Part shown: in pieces, positions 12,101 through 27,272 of the stretch
How positions within the stretch are numbered: position 1 is the stretch's first letter
How the letters are laid out: each line of letters begins with the position of its first letter
Assembly: GCA_019802505.1 (NCBI GenBank)
Contig: JAFMOC010000002.1
Coordinates: 473,501 to 537,500 of the forward strand
DNA: 64,000 bases
Reading direction: 5' to 3'
DNA from: Corydoras sp. C115
Lineage: Eukaryota > Chordata > Actinopteri > Siluriformes > Callichthyidae
The notes under the pieces: model-generated
Told to the model about the DNA's origin: nothing
Database searches by the model: none
What the model saw: the letters and a program-made list of their open reading frames with translations, nothing else
Position numbers and translations under genes: made by a program

Positions 12101-15100
12101 GTTCGCCCATTTATCCAGAAGACCAGTTGTAAGGTCAGCCACTGATGTTGGACATAAGGACCTGGCTCACAATTTCTGTACTAGTTTATCCCAAAGGAGT
12201 TGGATGGGGCTAAGGTCAGGGCTCTGGCTCAGTGCTAGTCAAGTTCTTTCCCTTCAAAACATATCTAATCATGCGTTTATGGACAATGCTTAATGCATTG
12301 GTTCCAGTTATGTTGAAACAGAATGGGCCTTCCCCAAACCTTTCCCACGATGTATACAGTTGTTTAAAATGCATGGCTAGGTGATGGATTTTATAAACCT
12401 CTGGCAACAGGACTGATTTAAAAACATGAATATAAAAATTTATGAAATGTGTCCCAATACTTTAGTTCATATGGTGTTTTAATGCTCTAAAATCTGAACT
12501 AAGATCCTCACTGTTCTGGGAACTAAAGCTTATAGGTTTATGTAGATATTATGATCATCTTACTGTGATCTATAATTTATTTCCGTCTGTCTGTCTGTGT
12601 GTCTGTGCATGTCTTACTCACGGTAACGGAGGAGCGCTAGAAAAAGGGGGTGTCCAGCCAGCCCCCTGGTAACTATAGAAGGGGGGCAAGGCCCCACGTT
12701 GGGAGCCTGTGGCCGTCTGCCTACGTGCCTGGTGGGAAGTGAAGGGATCCTCACTCTCGCTGTCCGAGTCCTCATAGTCCTCAGAGTCTCTGCTCCAAAT
12801 AATTGTGAAAGAAAGAAGAAGAAATGGAAAACACATGTGCCAAACAGTGGTATTGATCAAAAGAAATCACAAATAATGAAAAAAATGTGCTTTAGTCATT
12901 CGTTCATTTTAGAAACCACTTAAAATCAAAGTCATAATGAGCTGTCTCTGTGCTCATTAGCAATTGTCAAACGGCAAAGAAAACTCCTGGAACAGGACAC
13001 TAATCCAATTCAGAGCAGACACACAGAATAACACATTCACACTTGGGAATAATTTCATATCACCTGTTTACATACTAGTTTTCAGTCTGTAAATTTGCAG
13101 TATTATTATGGTATTATTTGGGTGGTGAAATTATTCTCAACAATATAGTAACAATGATTTGATAGTGTTGTGTCAGTATGGGATGTGCTAATATATCAGA
13201 CACAGCAGTGCCGCTAAAGGTTTTAAATACCTTGGTGTCACTGCTGAAATAAGAATATTCCTCCATCTAAAAATGTCCTGCCACCAGAATTCTGGTAGCA
13301 CCAATGACATATTAGATGATGACTAACAAATTGTGCAGCAAGAAATTAGTTACTAAGCTATCTTTACTGTGTACTGTCTTAACTGTTTAAAAACAACATG
13401 CTGCTGTGTAATTAGTTAATCCACTTCCACTTCTAACTCCCAACCAAGCCTTATGCATTGCTTTGTGGACTTGGGGTCGGAAAACTCCATTCTCAGAGAG
13501 TTGTAAACATATAACTATTCAGAATGCCTAGCTACTTAATTTTTATATATTTTGGCAATCTCAAAGGAAAATTTTTGTCTCATCTCATTATCTTCCACTT
13601 AATCATATACTAGCTAACGTCGTGGGGAGGTTCTCCATGACCATCCAAGGGAGAATGTTCGGCAGATACACACAGACACACACTATATATAGGGGTGATA
13701 CAGAGCTGCCAATTTACCTTGAATCCATGTTTTTTTGGTTGTGGGAGGAAACCGGAGAACCTGGAGGAAATCCAAGCAAACTTGGGGAGAACAAGGAAAT
13801 TCCTAATTGAGATTCAAAACCTTGATCCCCAGCGCTGAGAAGTAAATGTGCTAACTACTAATCTACCATGCTGCACGTCAGAGAAAAATCATGTAACCAA
13901 TAAGAAGACTTATTTATGATCTCACTTATATCTTATCTAGGGATCAGCTTTCAGATTAGGAGAAATAGATGAAGATGAAGGTGAAACTGTAGAAACACTG
14001 GCTCATACAAATAAATTATATTTGCAAGACATCTTTATCCAAAGCAACTTATGAATATGCCAAATTAATGGTTGGGATCAGAAGCCAGGGTTGGACATAC
14101 AGCATCCCTGGAGCACTGAGGGTTATGGACCTTGTTCAAGAACCCATATAGATAACTGCAATGGACCTGGGAGTTGAATAGACAACTTTCCAATTAACAG
14201 CCCAACATCTTAACCACTGAGAAACCACACCCATGAGAGAAATTAATTTGTGTTGATGTTCAGCTATCAAACAGTATAGAAATTTATAGTATCAAGATTG
14301 AAGCAACTCCTAGTCTTTGGATGCGAAATGGTTGCATTAATATTAAAAAAAAATTTTTTTTCCAATTTTTCTTTCCTCTGAAATGAGACAAAATATTGGA
14401 CAAATTAATTCAATGACTAAGAGATGTCTCACAGTAGGTTTATACAGTTGTGATCAAATTTATTCAACCCCCACTGAAATAAAGTGTTTTGGCCAGTTTG
14501 ACATTGATTTGGATCATTTCAGTCATCTTATTTACAATTATATCAAAGAGGCACTTATAAATTAGACAAATATAACATAATATTTATGATGGAATAACCA
14601 CAAATGTCTTTACTGTGCTCACATCATTATCAGTTTTATTCAACCCCCTAGTGACATTATTTTTTAGTACTTAGTACAACATCCTTTTCCAGTTATGACA
14701 GCTTTCAAGCGTGAAGCATAGCTTGACACAAGTGTCTTTCAGCGACCTATGGGTATCTTAGCCCATTCTTCATGGGCAAAAGCCTCCAGTTCAGTCACAT
14801 TCTTAGGCTTGCGCACTGCAACTGCCTTCTTTAGGTCCCACCAGAGGTTCTCAATTGGATTTAAGTCTGGTGATTGCGATGGCCACTCTAGAATGTTCCA
14901 GCCTTTCATGTTCAACCATGCTCTAGTGGACTTGGATGTGTGCTTCGGATCATTGTCCTGTTGGAAGGTCCAACGTCTCCCAAGCCGCAGGTTTGTGACT
15001 GACTCCATCACATTTTCCTCCAAGATCTCCTGGTACTGAAGGGAATTCATGGTACCCTGCACACGTTGAAGCTTTCCTGTACCATTAGAAGCAAAACAGC

Positions 15101-18100
15101 CCCAAAGCATAATTGACCCCCCGCCATGCTTCACAGTAGGCAAGGTGTTCTTTTGTTCATAAGCCTGGTTCTTCCTCCTCCAAACATAGCGCTGGTCCAT
15201 TGTCCCAAACAGTTCTAATTTAGTTTCATCTGACCACAGTACACTGTCCCAAAACCTTTGTGGCTTGTCCACATGACTTTTGGCATACTGCAGTCGACTT
15301 TTCTTGTTCTTTGGAGTCAGCAAGGGGGTGCGCCTGGGAGTTCTGGCATGGAGGTCTTCGTTATGCAGTGCGCGCCTTATTGTCTGAGCTGAAACTTCAG
15401 TGCCCACATCTGACAGGTCTTTTTTCAGTTCCTTAGCAGTCACGCAGGGATTTTTCTCCACATTACGCTTCAGGTAGCGCACAGCAGTCGCGGTCAGGAT
15501 CTTCTTTCTGCCACGACCAGGTAACGTTTCCACTGTGCCCTTTAACTTGAACTTGCGAATGATACTTCCGATAGTGTCTCTTGGAATATTTAACAACTTC
15601 GCAATCTTTTTATATCCATTGCCATTCTTGTGAAGAGCAATAACCTCTTCTCTTGTCTTCTGGGACCATTCTCTTGCCTTCACCATGCTTGTAAACACAC
15701 CAGTAGATGTCTAGAAGGAGTATCACAGTCCTTTTAAATCTGCCTAATTGGTGCTTATCATGCTTGATTGCTGCTCGTTGACATCCACAGGTGTTTTCAA
15801 TACCTGATTGAAAACACTGGAATGAACCTCTGTTCTTATGAGTGGTAGTTGTAAAGGGGTTGAATAATTGTGTCAATGAAGAAATCACAAAAAGGCCATT
15901 TAATACTTTATGACAAAAACAATTGATGCTATCTTAGTTGCATTTAGTTCTTTAACAAGTCCTTGTAAGATTTCATTATGAACACAATTACAAATGTGCA
16001 CTGAATTCCATAAAACCCTTCGCAGCATTGGGGGTTGAATAAATTTGATCACAACTGTACATATTGCTGGTCATAGGGTGTATTTCAGTTGCTATTAATC
16101 TATTTATCCTTTTTTAACATTAACATAACCATAAACTGATGACCTGTCCTGGTATGTTTCTCCACATTACCAGCATCACCTGCAACACTGACATGGATAT
16201 GCAGTTTATAAAATGAATGAATGACTAATCATCATGGAAAAAGCAATAAAAGACTCACCTGGCAAAGCTCCTCCAGGCTCCAGGAAGCGAGCAGAGAATA
16301 GCTGTCAGTGCCAGAGCTGAGAGGAAGGAGTAAAGAGATAGGTAGAGTAATCCCTCCATCCCATCATAGCACAAACCTTTTAAAGAGTCAATATAGTCCT
16401 GAAAATCATAACCAATAACAAAGAAAAAAGAAAAATATATAAACATCATCAGATTTTCCATCTAAAACCAATTATATGGCAAAGTGATGTGCTTTAAAGA
16501 CAAAATATGGGTTGCCATAGTAACCTTGTTAAGGCCACGACAATTGAGAAGCGCCACCAGCTGGTGGAAATTCCCCTCTGTGCTGTTGAAGATCTGTTGC
16601 ACCTCCCTCAGGGGCTTCTGCAAGCAAAAAAACAAGATGGTTCACATGATTGCTGATGATAAATGTCTGAATTTCATCTGTGCACAAGTCTCAGTCACTT
16701 ACCTCTGCTTTGGCATGGCGTGACATCGCTTCTCTCTCTATAATAGAGAGTTGGGTATGGATGCTGGACAGCGCTCTCTGGGATTGCGTCAATAGCTATG
16801 GGCCATTTTAAGCACATAAAGTCACAGATTTCACTGGTTCAAAAATGAACTGTATCCTTGAGTGGCATGTAATTTTATAAAAATGTGAAAATAATTCATA
16901 AATCTTTTTACACCTATTAAGGGCTGACAAAAGGGAAAATGCAAAATACCTGTCCACCAACTGTGTCTGTGCAGAAAGGCTTCATACATTTCCTATATTT
17001 AATCTAGATGAGGTTTCAAGCTAAATTAATTATCTAAATGGTTTACTTTAATTATATTGGCATGAGATGTTGGAGCATATCCCATTAGTTATTAGGTGAA
17101 ATAAGTCATAGGTTATTAACTTGTTGCAAGGCAGAAGACACCAACAAACACTATGGGAGTGTCTTTACACTATAAAAGACCATAGCTGCTTAGGAAAACC
17201 CACACAGACATGAGAAGAAAGTACAAACACCCCACTCCATATTCTAGATACACTTCTATTTATTCCATATATGATCCAATTGGCATCAATTATCCACAAA
17301 AATGGAATCAGTTGCCAGTCTTATGCAGACAACATGCAGTTGTACATTTCAGCTAAACATCATAACTTTTATTGAATGAATAAGCTTGAAGGCTGAGCTC
17401 AAAGGCTGGATGACAAAAAAAATCCTGGTGCTAATTCTTATAAAACTAAGGTACTTATAGTTGAACCCAAGGACAAAATTCTCAAAAATTGTGTTAAACC
17501 TTGTTGACTCATTAATCAGACTCAGTTCATCTGTAAATAATTTAGAGGTTATTATTGATTGATCTCTCCTTCACTAAGCACATTAGCAATATTTCAAGGT
17601 TAAGAAATATCCTCTCCTTCCAAGATGCAGAGAAACTAATTCATGCTTTTATAACTTCAAGACTAGATTATTATAATTTACATTAAAGAATGTTCTAATA
17701 AATCATTAAATTCGAATAAAAAAGTTTTTGATCAGAATCAGAATCAATCTTTAAAAGTAGAATAAAAAGTGGATTAAAAACAAATTTATTACTTTTGTGA
17801 TTAATAAATCCCTCAAAGTTTGTTCCAACAACACCAGGGAGTTTTGTCTGGCCACTGTCGCTTCTGCTTGCTATTTAGGAGTTCGTGCTTAGAACACTGT
17901 AAAGCTGTTTTAAGATAATGTGCTATAGTAAAAAGTTCTGTATAAATAAATAAACTTGAACTTGAAATAATAATTGTATATGAGTTAAAATTTTTCCAGT
18001 AGTGTTTTATTTCATCTCTCATATGTTAGTAAAAAAACACAATAAAAAAGTTAATTACCTGCTGAAATGGGCTGATCATTTTCCTGCTGCATCTTAGATA

Positions 18101-20029
18101 GTACTCCAGTATTTCTATCAAAAAAACATTAAATTTAAGGTGTATGTGTGTGTGTGTGCTGTGTGTGAATGAGAGATATGAGACAGTTCAGAATTAAATG
18201 ACACTTAATTAGAAGACAAAAAGTGAAAAAGCACCTGAACTTGTTCCACCATTGAAATGAGTAGAGTTGAGGACAAAAACATTTGGATCAATGCAGAAAT
18301 CACTGAGTGCCTACGAGAGCAAACAAATGCATCAAAAGAGTGAGCCAGAGGGAGAGAAAAATAAACTGACAGAGACTGAAAGATATGAGAGAAACACACA
18401 AGGGAAAGATGCTGACAATCTGACACAGTGACCGAATGACACACTTTCCCAATCTCCAGTGTCACTCTAATGATGTCAGGACGGATATTGATCTTTACTA
18501 AAATATATACAGCAACTATTTATCTCTTTCTCCTCCACCCACACTTTAACCTCTTCTTTATTACACTTTCTTTTCCCCCATCCTTCTTATCTCAACTCTT
18601 ATATCCCTCTCTCTATCTCTTAACCCCATTTTTTCCCTACACCCTCTAGTTTGTTTAATTTCTATACAAGGTCCACTAAAGTTACCAATGTGAGTCCTTG
18701 AGCAAGGCCCTTAACCCTAGTTGCTCCAGGGATGTTGTGATTAACCCTGTGCTCACCTTGTAAGTCGCTTTGGATAAAAGCGTCGGCTAAATGACCAAAT
18801 GTAAATGTAAATACAATTCCCCTACCTTCTTTCTTTTTCAATTTCTCTCTCTCTCTTGCCCCATTAACTTTCACCCCAATCATCTGTTTTCTACTTGCAT
18901 CTCTCTTATCCCTCATTTTCTCCCACCCCTGCCCCAATAGTTCTCATCTCATCACTCGCCTTTTTTACCCACATATCTATCCCACTTTTCAGAAACACCT
19001 CTTCCTATCATTTTTTTCACATTGACTCTCACTATGATCTTTCTAACCTCCCTTTTTCCACCCCCTTTATTTTACCCCTATTCCCCTCTCACTACAATGC
19101 CTCATTCTCCAAACTTCCTCCTTCTCCATACGCGTTTTTCCTTTGCTCCTTCAATCCCTATCTGTCTCTCTCTCTCTCACTCACTCTCTGTCTTTTTACC
19201 TTTCTCCTCTGCTTCTCTCTTTCTGTCTCTCTCAACCTCCCACACCTCACTCCTGAGGTGCTTATTTTCTATTTTTGTTCTTCATTGTGATGCTTTTCCT
19301 TTTCACTGACATGCTCCTGCTCTCCCATGCTATGAAAAAGAAGTAATGTACTGAATTTCTACATAAAAACACAGCTGTTAAAATATTACAGTGAGTGAGC
19401 AAAGACAAAATGGAGAAAGAGTATGAAGTAAAGATGCTTGGAAACAAGTGAGAGAAAAATAAATAGCAGCAGTTACACAAGAAATAAAAGAGGAGGAAGA
19501 GATGCTCACATACAAAAAAATGAGAATAAAAACAATAAGAAGCAGTCTTTGCATCCTCGACCAACAGCATTACAGCTCTAAACATTGTGATCTGAAGTGA
19601 AATGACGTGAGTTAACAGAACTAAGTAAGTTGACAGATACAGATAGACTACAGTATGTAATTGTGGGACTACAAAGTTTATCTATACAAAAATAGTGCAA
19701 CTGATTAAATAGACAACAACTTGCAACAGGAAATGTAAATGTAAAGAAGAGTGTAAGAAATATTATACATCTTTAACAAAAGAAAGAAATTAAAAGAAAG
19801 ACATGCCTGTTCTCATCAACAGGACAGCGGAACTCTGTTTTAAGTACCAGTTAGTGCCATCTCCTCCTGACACTCTTTCTTTTCCTCCCTTGCCTGATTT
19901 ACACACTGCTGAGCTCCTCTCAGATTTGCTTTCTACATCCACTCTCTTCTTTTCTGCCTTTTCAGACCACTCATACCCATCTTCAGCCCTGCTTCCTCTT
20001 TTCATGTCACAAAAGACCTCTCAGTATGG

Positions 20030-20113
<84 letters not shown>

Positions 20114-21205
20114 TTTCTACATCTCTAACACTATTATTGCTTTTTGGGATACAGCCAGTGTTGCCAAGTTCCCTAACAGTACAAGCTTTTCACAGTTTAC
20201 ACACAAACAGAGCAGTACAGATCATCTTGCTTTTTCTCTGATTCTTTCTTTCTCTGTACACACAAAGCAAGTAGTAAACTTTTTTAAGATTGCCATTTGT
20301 ATCAGTCTGGACGAGTTCCTAAAACTCAATGTTTCCAAATTTAAAAAGCACTAGAGTTCTAACATTACAAAGTATTAAAGGGTGGCTATTACATCATGCC
20401 GATAAACTACATGAACTAAAGTATTGGAACACACCTTAAAATCATAAAATTTCATTTAATGGCCACACATGTATAAAAATCAGTCACCAATTCATGCATT
20501 TAAAAGAAATGTATGTGCCTAACTTTGTTGGAACAAGTTGGAAAAGGTCCATTTCAACATGACTGTCTACTTGTACAAAGCAAATACTATAAAGGCATGA
20601 AACAAAAGCATGGCCTACTTGGAGCCCTGACCTCCACCTCATCCAAAAGCTTTGGGAAGAAATAGACTGAAGACTTTCAGCCAGGACCTCTCGTTAAACA
20701 TAATTGTTTTTGTGACTAATTGGGCAAACATTTTCACTAACCCCAAAATAATGTAGAAAGCCTTCAGAAACGAGTGAAAATTCTAATAGCAAAAATGGGA
20801 TCAACTTAAAATGTTACTGCAGGTGTAATGTGCAAGTTTCCCAATACTTTTGTCAGGTTGTCAAATTCTTGAGTTTGAGTTTAATAAATATTTTCTTATA
20901 TTTTGATGATATTATCTTTGTCTATGTGAATTAAATTGTTTCAGTTTTTTCACTGCAGCAAAAATGCGTGATGAACAAAATTTGGTTCAGGTCTCAAGAG
21001 TTACGTTTTCTGTTGCTAAGATCATTAAAAGTTTCATATGAGTCTGAATACTACCTAATTAAAATGTTATTTTTTTTAAATAGTTTATTACAGAAAGCAA
21101 AAAGTCAATTTAAATACTTACCACCACTGTGGCTGTTTCTAGCCCAAAAGACCCCCAACTTAGAAACAGAGCTAACCAGGCCAGTACTGTCATCCTACGC
21201 ACACA

Positions 21206-21239
<34 letters not shown>

Positions 21240-24200
21240 TGCACGCATATACAAAACAAATGCTTTACACCAAACATTAAACAGATTGCATGTTTTAATT
21301 TAGAGTTGTTAACACAGTCTTTGTTTGGGTATTGATTTGTTTCATGCTGTATTTATATTATATATTATAAATACAAATATATTATATTATTAATTTTATA
21401 ATACTTACTGAATACCAACTTCACTGTCTGTATGGTGTATTTGAGAAAATTCATTTTGGTCTCATTTGACCAGACTATATTGTCCCAGTACTTTATAGGC
21501 TTGTCCAAATGTTTGTGCAGTAAATATAAATAAGTTTTATTATGATTTAACTTTTGCAAACAAATATTGTGTGGTGTACAGTGGTTGAGAAAACTTATTG
21601 TTTGATTTAAAACAACTGAACCTGCTAAGGGCAGCACGGTGGCAAAGTGGTTCGCCTCTCAGCACTAGGGATTCCCGGTTCGAATCCCCATTTGGGTGGA
21701 GTTTCCATGTTCTCCCCGTGTCCGTGTGGGTTTCCTCCGGGTTCTTCGGTGTCCTCCCACAGTCCAAAAACATGGATCAAGTTAATTGAATTCTCCAAAT
21801 TGCCCCATATAGAGTGTGTTTGAGTGAGTGTGTGCCCAGCGATGGATTGGCACCCTGTCCTGGGTGTATCTGCCCAGCGCCCGAGACGTTCTCCCCTGGA
21901 TGGGCATGGGGAACCCCACCGCGACCCTAATAGAGGATAAAGCGGGTGATAATTAATGAATGAATGAATGAATGAACCTGCTAATGTTTTTTTAAGCACT
22001 CTGTGAGTCATCACTGGCTCCTGGACAACTTTAATCTTTGACTTCTCTGTCAGTAATCCTGTGAGGAGCACCTGGCCATGACTGGTTTTGTAGATAATGG
22101 CCACAAAACTGCTCACTGGAACATTCAGAAGTTTAGAGATATGTCTGTGACCAAGAAAATCAATATGTTTTGCAACAATAAGGTTGCAAAAGTCTGGTCA
22201 GAGCGCTTTGCTCTTATTCATCCCAAGATGCTTTTTGTGTGACACCTTGGTAATGAGAAACCTTTTAATAGAGTAATGTGGCTGAAGGTTTTTCACCCCC
22301 TCTAGCCTCTTGACGTCTGCGGTGTGGACGGCACAGGCACAGATGCGCCGATAATTCACATCACATGCAGCGCATCTAAAGCCAATGATTAATCCCAGCG
22401 TCTGGGCTATATGAGGTTCCTTGATCTGGAGAGCGGACGCTGAGACATTGACAATTAATATGAGAGGAGTGCTGACGTTAAATATAGTACTCTCAAGCGC
22501 ATTCATTCAGTGGTTCATTCAGACAATTCATAGTTGAAAATGCTAATGCTCATAAAAATGTCTCATGCTCCCTGAACCACTCTTTCACAATTTAAGCCTG
22601 ATGAATCCTGGCATTATCATCTTGGAATATGCCTGTGGCATCAGAAAAAAAATATCATTGATGGAATAACCTGGTGGTTCAGTATATTTAGATCGTCAGC
22701 TGACCTCATTGTTTAGGCACATTGCTGGACCTAGACCTAACCAAATGCAGCGACCCCAGATGGCAAGGCAGCATATATTTATTGAGTAATGCGTTCAATA
22801 CTTATTTTTCACTCTGTATTAGTTTTTTTTTTAATTCTGGAAGTTCAAAAACATTTTAAGGTTCATAAAAAGGTAAGGAAGCATCCTGGAAAAGTTTACT
22901 TTTTTGCCCGAATTAACTGTTTGAAGGTCTTAGTCAAAAACCACTATGCATTATCGCTTTTATCCTGAAGAATAAAATGTCTGGAACTTTTAGGGATGGA
23001 GTGTAAAATTTTGAAGGCTACTTACAAAATAAGAAGCCACCTTGCTTGTTTGGCCAAACCTAGCAGTATAAAGAGGCAAAGCACCAGATCTAACAGCAAA
23101 AGCAGCACATAGGAAAGCCACCTAAAATATAAAACATACTTTATACTGTATTAATCTTAAAACCAACAAAATTAAAAAGAATTTTCAGATTTTGACAATT
23201 TATCTTTACCTGTAGTCCTCATTCACCATGAGTATGCTAGCTGCCCAACCTGGGGAGAACGTCTGGGGTTTATCTGTGGATATTGGGTTCACCGTTTGGG
23301 CTGCAGAAGGTGGAACAGGGGTCACCGTGCTGTCATTTACATTGATGACAGTGCTTAAGCCATTTCGCAAATTGAGAGAGGACAGGAGGGATACAATCTG
23401 CTCAGACAAACGTCTGCAGGTACGAGTAGGCACCAGAGCCGCTTTGTTGAGTCCAAACACTTCCTCCAATGAGGTCAGAGGCACTGAGATGGATTTTCGT
23501 AGGTCTGAGATAGTGTCTGATACCTACATTCAGGTTAAAGCAAACAGAATGGGAAATATAAATTAGTGTGAGGAAGCAGCAAATACTTAAAAAAACTAAT
23601 AAAGAAATCATCTATTGACATAAACTGTTAAGGATAAAAGTGTTGAGAAACCAACATATTAAATCTACCCGCTTTAATAGCTTTCTGAGATTTCTGAGTG
23701 TGCCTGTGGAATGTTTTGTCTAATCATCCAGAAGAGTATCCATGAGGCAAGACACTGGCTCTCTGTTCCTCTATGGCCTCAACCTCTGTTTCTAATTTAT
23801 CACAAAGGTGTTTATGTAGGTAAAGGTTATAGCTCTGTGTGGGCCAGTCAAGCGCTTACAAAAAACTCACTTAACCATGCCTTTATAGACCTGCATCATG
23901 GATTGGGCACAGAAAAAGTCCTTCCCAAAACTATTCTCATAAAATAGCATAAAAAATAATCTAGGCCAAGCCTTGAAAAAAAAACCTTTAGCATTATTCC
24001 TCAACTAGTAAACTTTACAGTTGGCAAAATGCAAACAATTATCCTGTCATTTGCCAAACCTTCACTTATTATTAGATTCCCTGATAAAGTAGATTTTTTA
24101 TTTACATACATTCACTCCACAATTTATTTTGTTCCAGTTGTGAAATAGCCACTGACGATGTCTCGCATTAAAACCTTCCAAATAAAAATAATTAAAACCT

Positions 24201-27193
24201 TTATTATAATCCATATTTTACTGTGTTATACCAGCAAGAAGGGGTGAGAACAACTAAGAATGCAATGTCTTAAAAGCTCCTGCAAATGTTCATATACAAT
24301 TCCATACAATTTATATATGTGAGAAAAAATTGCAGGTTTTACAGTAAGCTGCATTGTACTGAACCTTAATATAGTGGTGTATGTTAGAATATTTAGCAGA
24401 ACTTTGGAAAGAATCTTGCAATTATTCAGCATGGCTTCTTTTTTTTGTAAACATTAGAAAATAGTGCCCTGTTGATACTTGACTAACTTGGTCTAATAAT
24501 CTAACAGCAATATACCCAGGGCAAGTGGAAAAGGAAGGTTAGACAAACTGCAGAAACTGACATTTTCTACAATTTCCCAAGATACCATGTTGTTAACATA
24601 GAGCATAAAGAACATGTCCAAAGTAAACACAAGCAGTTTATCCATATGATTACACTGTGATGATTTCATGCTTTACTGTCTAATAATTCTGATAATATAA
24701 AAAGGAATAAATGTAAGTTTTGCATGAGGCCCTGTGTGTACCAATGAGAAAAAGTCTGTGTGTTTTCTCACCAGTAGATCAATAGAAGCCAGTGTGTGAT
24801 TGGCAGTCAGTAAAGAGGAGGTCAAATGATACATCCCATCGTTCGCCTCACTGTTACCGTAGAAACCCACGCCTATTGCAACACTGTAAGAGGCCAGAAC
24901 AAGAAAAGAAGGGCAAAAGAGGGAATAAAGGGTCTAATTAATTCAGTAACTGTGAAGTAGCAGTGCTATAGTACGGAATCTGAAAAACTTTAAATACACT
25001 TTCATTTCAATAAAAAATCTATTTTACTTTCACAAATAAGATCAAATTTGCTACTATGCTTTGATTTTGATCACTTATTACATTTAATTCCTGATACAAA
25101 ATAAGTAATTTTTGTTAAATATCTTTACATGTCTGTCCTACACTGTTGCTGCTGCCCGGCCACTCAAGGAGAATGAGTCCCCCACTGAGTCTTGGTCCTC
25201 CCAAGGTTTCTTCCTTAAATAACAACATAACAGGGAGTTTTTTCTTGCCACTGTTGCTTCGGCTTGCTCTTTGGAGGTTTAAAGGCTTTTCATTCTGTAA
25301 AGCTGCTTTGTGACAATGTACTGTTGTGAAAAGCGCTATATAAATAAATAACTTGAACTTGAACTTTATTCCAAAAAATATAATAATATTATATTATTAT
25401 ATTAAAAAAACATTTATAATAAAAAATAAATTTAAAAACAATTATTTACACATCTCACATATATTAATTATTTAGATTAAAGCATTGCACCAGATGCTAG
25501 TCACAGTCCCTCCGCCCTGCCAGACCCAATTTCTGTCTTTGACCCAGATTAAGTAAAAGAGTGATGATGGACTGTCTGTGCATCTGACACACTTATTCAT
25601 GTTTTGATATAAGCAAAAACCATGTGCTGTTGATTTCTGTACATGTGTGCAGAGGAAGAATAGCCACATAACACCAATCTGAAAGAAAAAGAGATCAACA
25701 AATAGGATGATGTCATCACCATAGACCTGTAGGCAAAGCTAAAGCAACCTTAAACCGTCATCTCGATGACATCAGGCACAAGCAGATCTGCATGTTGCCA
25801 TCTATGGGGCGAAGAGGGGTTGGGGGGGTTACTTCATCTCAGAGTGTAAGAAGATTCTGTAGTTCCAAAGGTATGTGGATGCTTGACAGTCATGTCCAAA
25901 AACAAAAGAAATAATGTGGATTTTGTGTCCCATCATTTGTAATAAAATCACCTTTCAACATCACCTGCGAAAATAAGCTATTGCATTGAAATTACAACTT
26001 ACATGGATTATAAAGTCTTTCCTAAAACATACTGAACAGACAGAGCATCCTCAAACAATTAGTTTATGTAAGGTTACTTTTCAAGTCATTTGGAATGGTT
26101 TGAAACTGAGACATAGTGTGGAATCTATGTGGAATCTATGTGTTTTTTTTACTTTTAGCAATGTAGTTTGCACTCAGCAATGTGTGCATTGCCCTCGCGA
26201 TTAATGGCCCAGATGCAGCTGTGATTTGTTTATACTTGCAGATACATCTGAAGTCAATTGTGGTTATAGAATAGGGGACATTTTTTTGGAGGATGGCTTT
26301 TACATTTCCCATGCTCCTCCTACACATATGGTTACAGCACATGGAATATGTAAGTCTTTGTGATTGCGCAGTAGTAAGAGTAGTGCCACCTGATGTATTT
26401 TTTGGTTTGTAGAGGTCATGTATGTCTATTTTGTATCATCAAGCACTATGTGTAGTATGTAGAATGTGCATAATGACATCATTCCAATGCTATAACATTT
26501 TCAACATTATGATGCTTTAATTATTCATTCACTCATTCATTATCTTCTGCTTAGTCCTTTGCTAGGGGTGTTCCCCCTAGATGAGCAGGGGGATCTGGGC
26601 ACACACATTCACGCTCACACACAAATCTGCTCTTCAGGTGCACTTCGGTGAAGTGGCATGGTTAGTGTAAACTGGTGTACAGCAGAAGTTTTATAACTCA
26701 CTCCGCCACCACAGTAATTACATTGGGACAGTCATAAGTGTGGCAAGCCCTTCTTGAAAAGCACAAATGGTGCTGGAACGACTAGGAGAGTCTCTGCAGC
26801 ACCTCATTCAGACAATAGGAAGGAGGTAATTTACATGTTTCCTTCCACTTTGTCAGACAATTATAATACATTTGTCCACATTTCTATATATTTACATCAT
26901 TTTTTAAAAATAAAGCAAGATAAGCTTAAAGGATTTTACCAGCAAAGTGTAACTGCTGCAACTGACACCCATGTGACACAACAGATGCGCCGCCCCTTTC
27001 TGCCACTGGCATCATCATCATCCTCTTCTTCTGCGTCTCTGCCCGCATTACTATGATGGCAGCAGCAGTAGTGGATAAGAAACGAAAGGATGACGAGTAG
27101 GGAAAGCATTAGAGCGATGGCTGAGAAACTGGACAAAACCAGCAAAGTCTAAGAGAGGAAACAAAAACAGTACTTTACCATTATACTATATAT

Positions 27194-27272
<79 letters not shown>

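Noticed and set aside
12618..12622. Treating TGA at 12618 as the normal ttyh1 stop
   Set aside because: It overlaps a strong donor (CC|GTGAGT), and the next exon continues in phase with the tweety C-terminal pattern.
18490..19310. Long + strand frames (131 and 95 codons) in a CT-rich stretch
   Set aside because: Low-complexity pyrimidine-rich DNA avoids stops by composition. It lies in a ttyh1 intron.
19803..20354. 183-codon + strand frame
   Set aside because: Its middle is a (CA)n run read as Thr-His repeats; the flanks have no similarity I recognise.
21629..21700. Possible tRNA gene at the SINE heads
   Set aside because: Boxes A and B are present, but the sequence is followed by the SINE body and bounded by target duplications, and no cloverleaf acceptor pairing is apparent.
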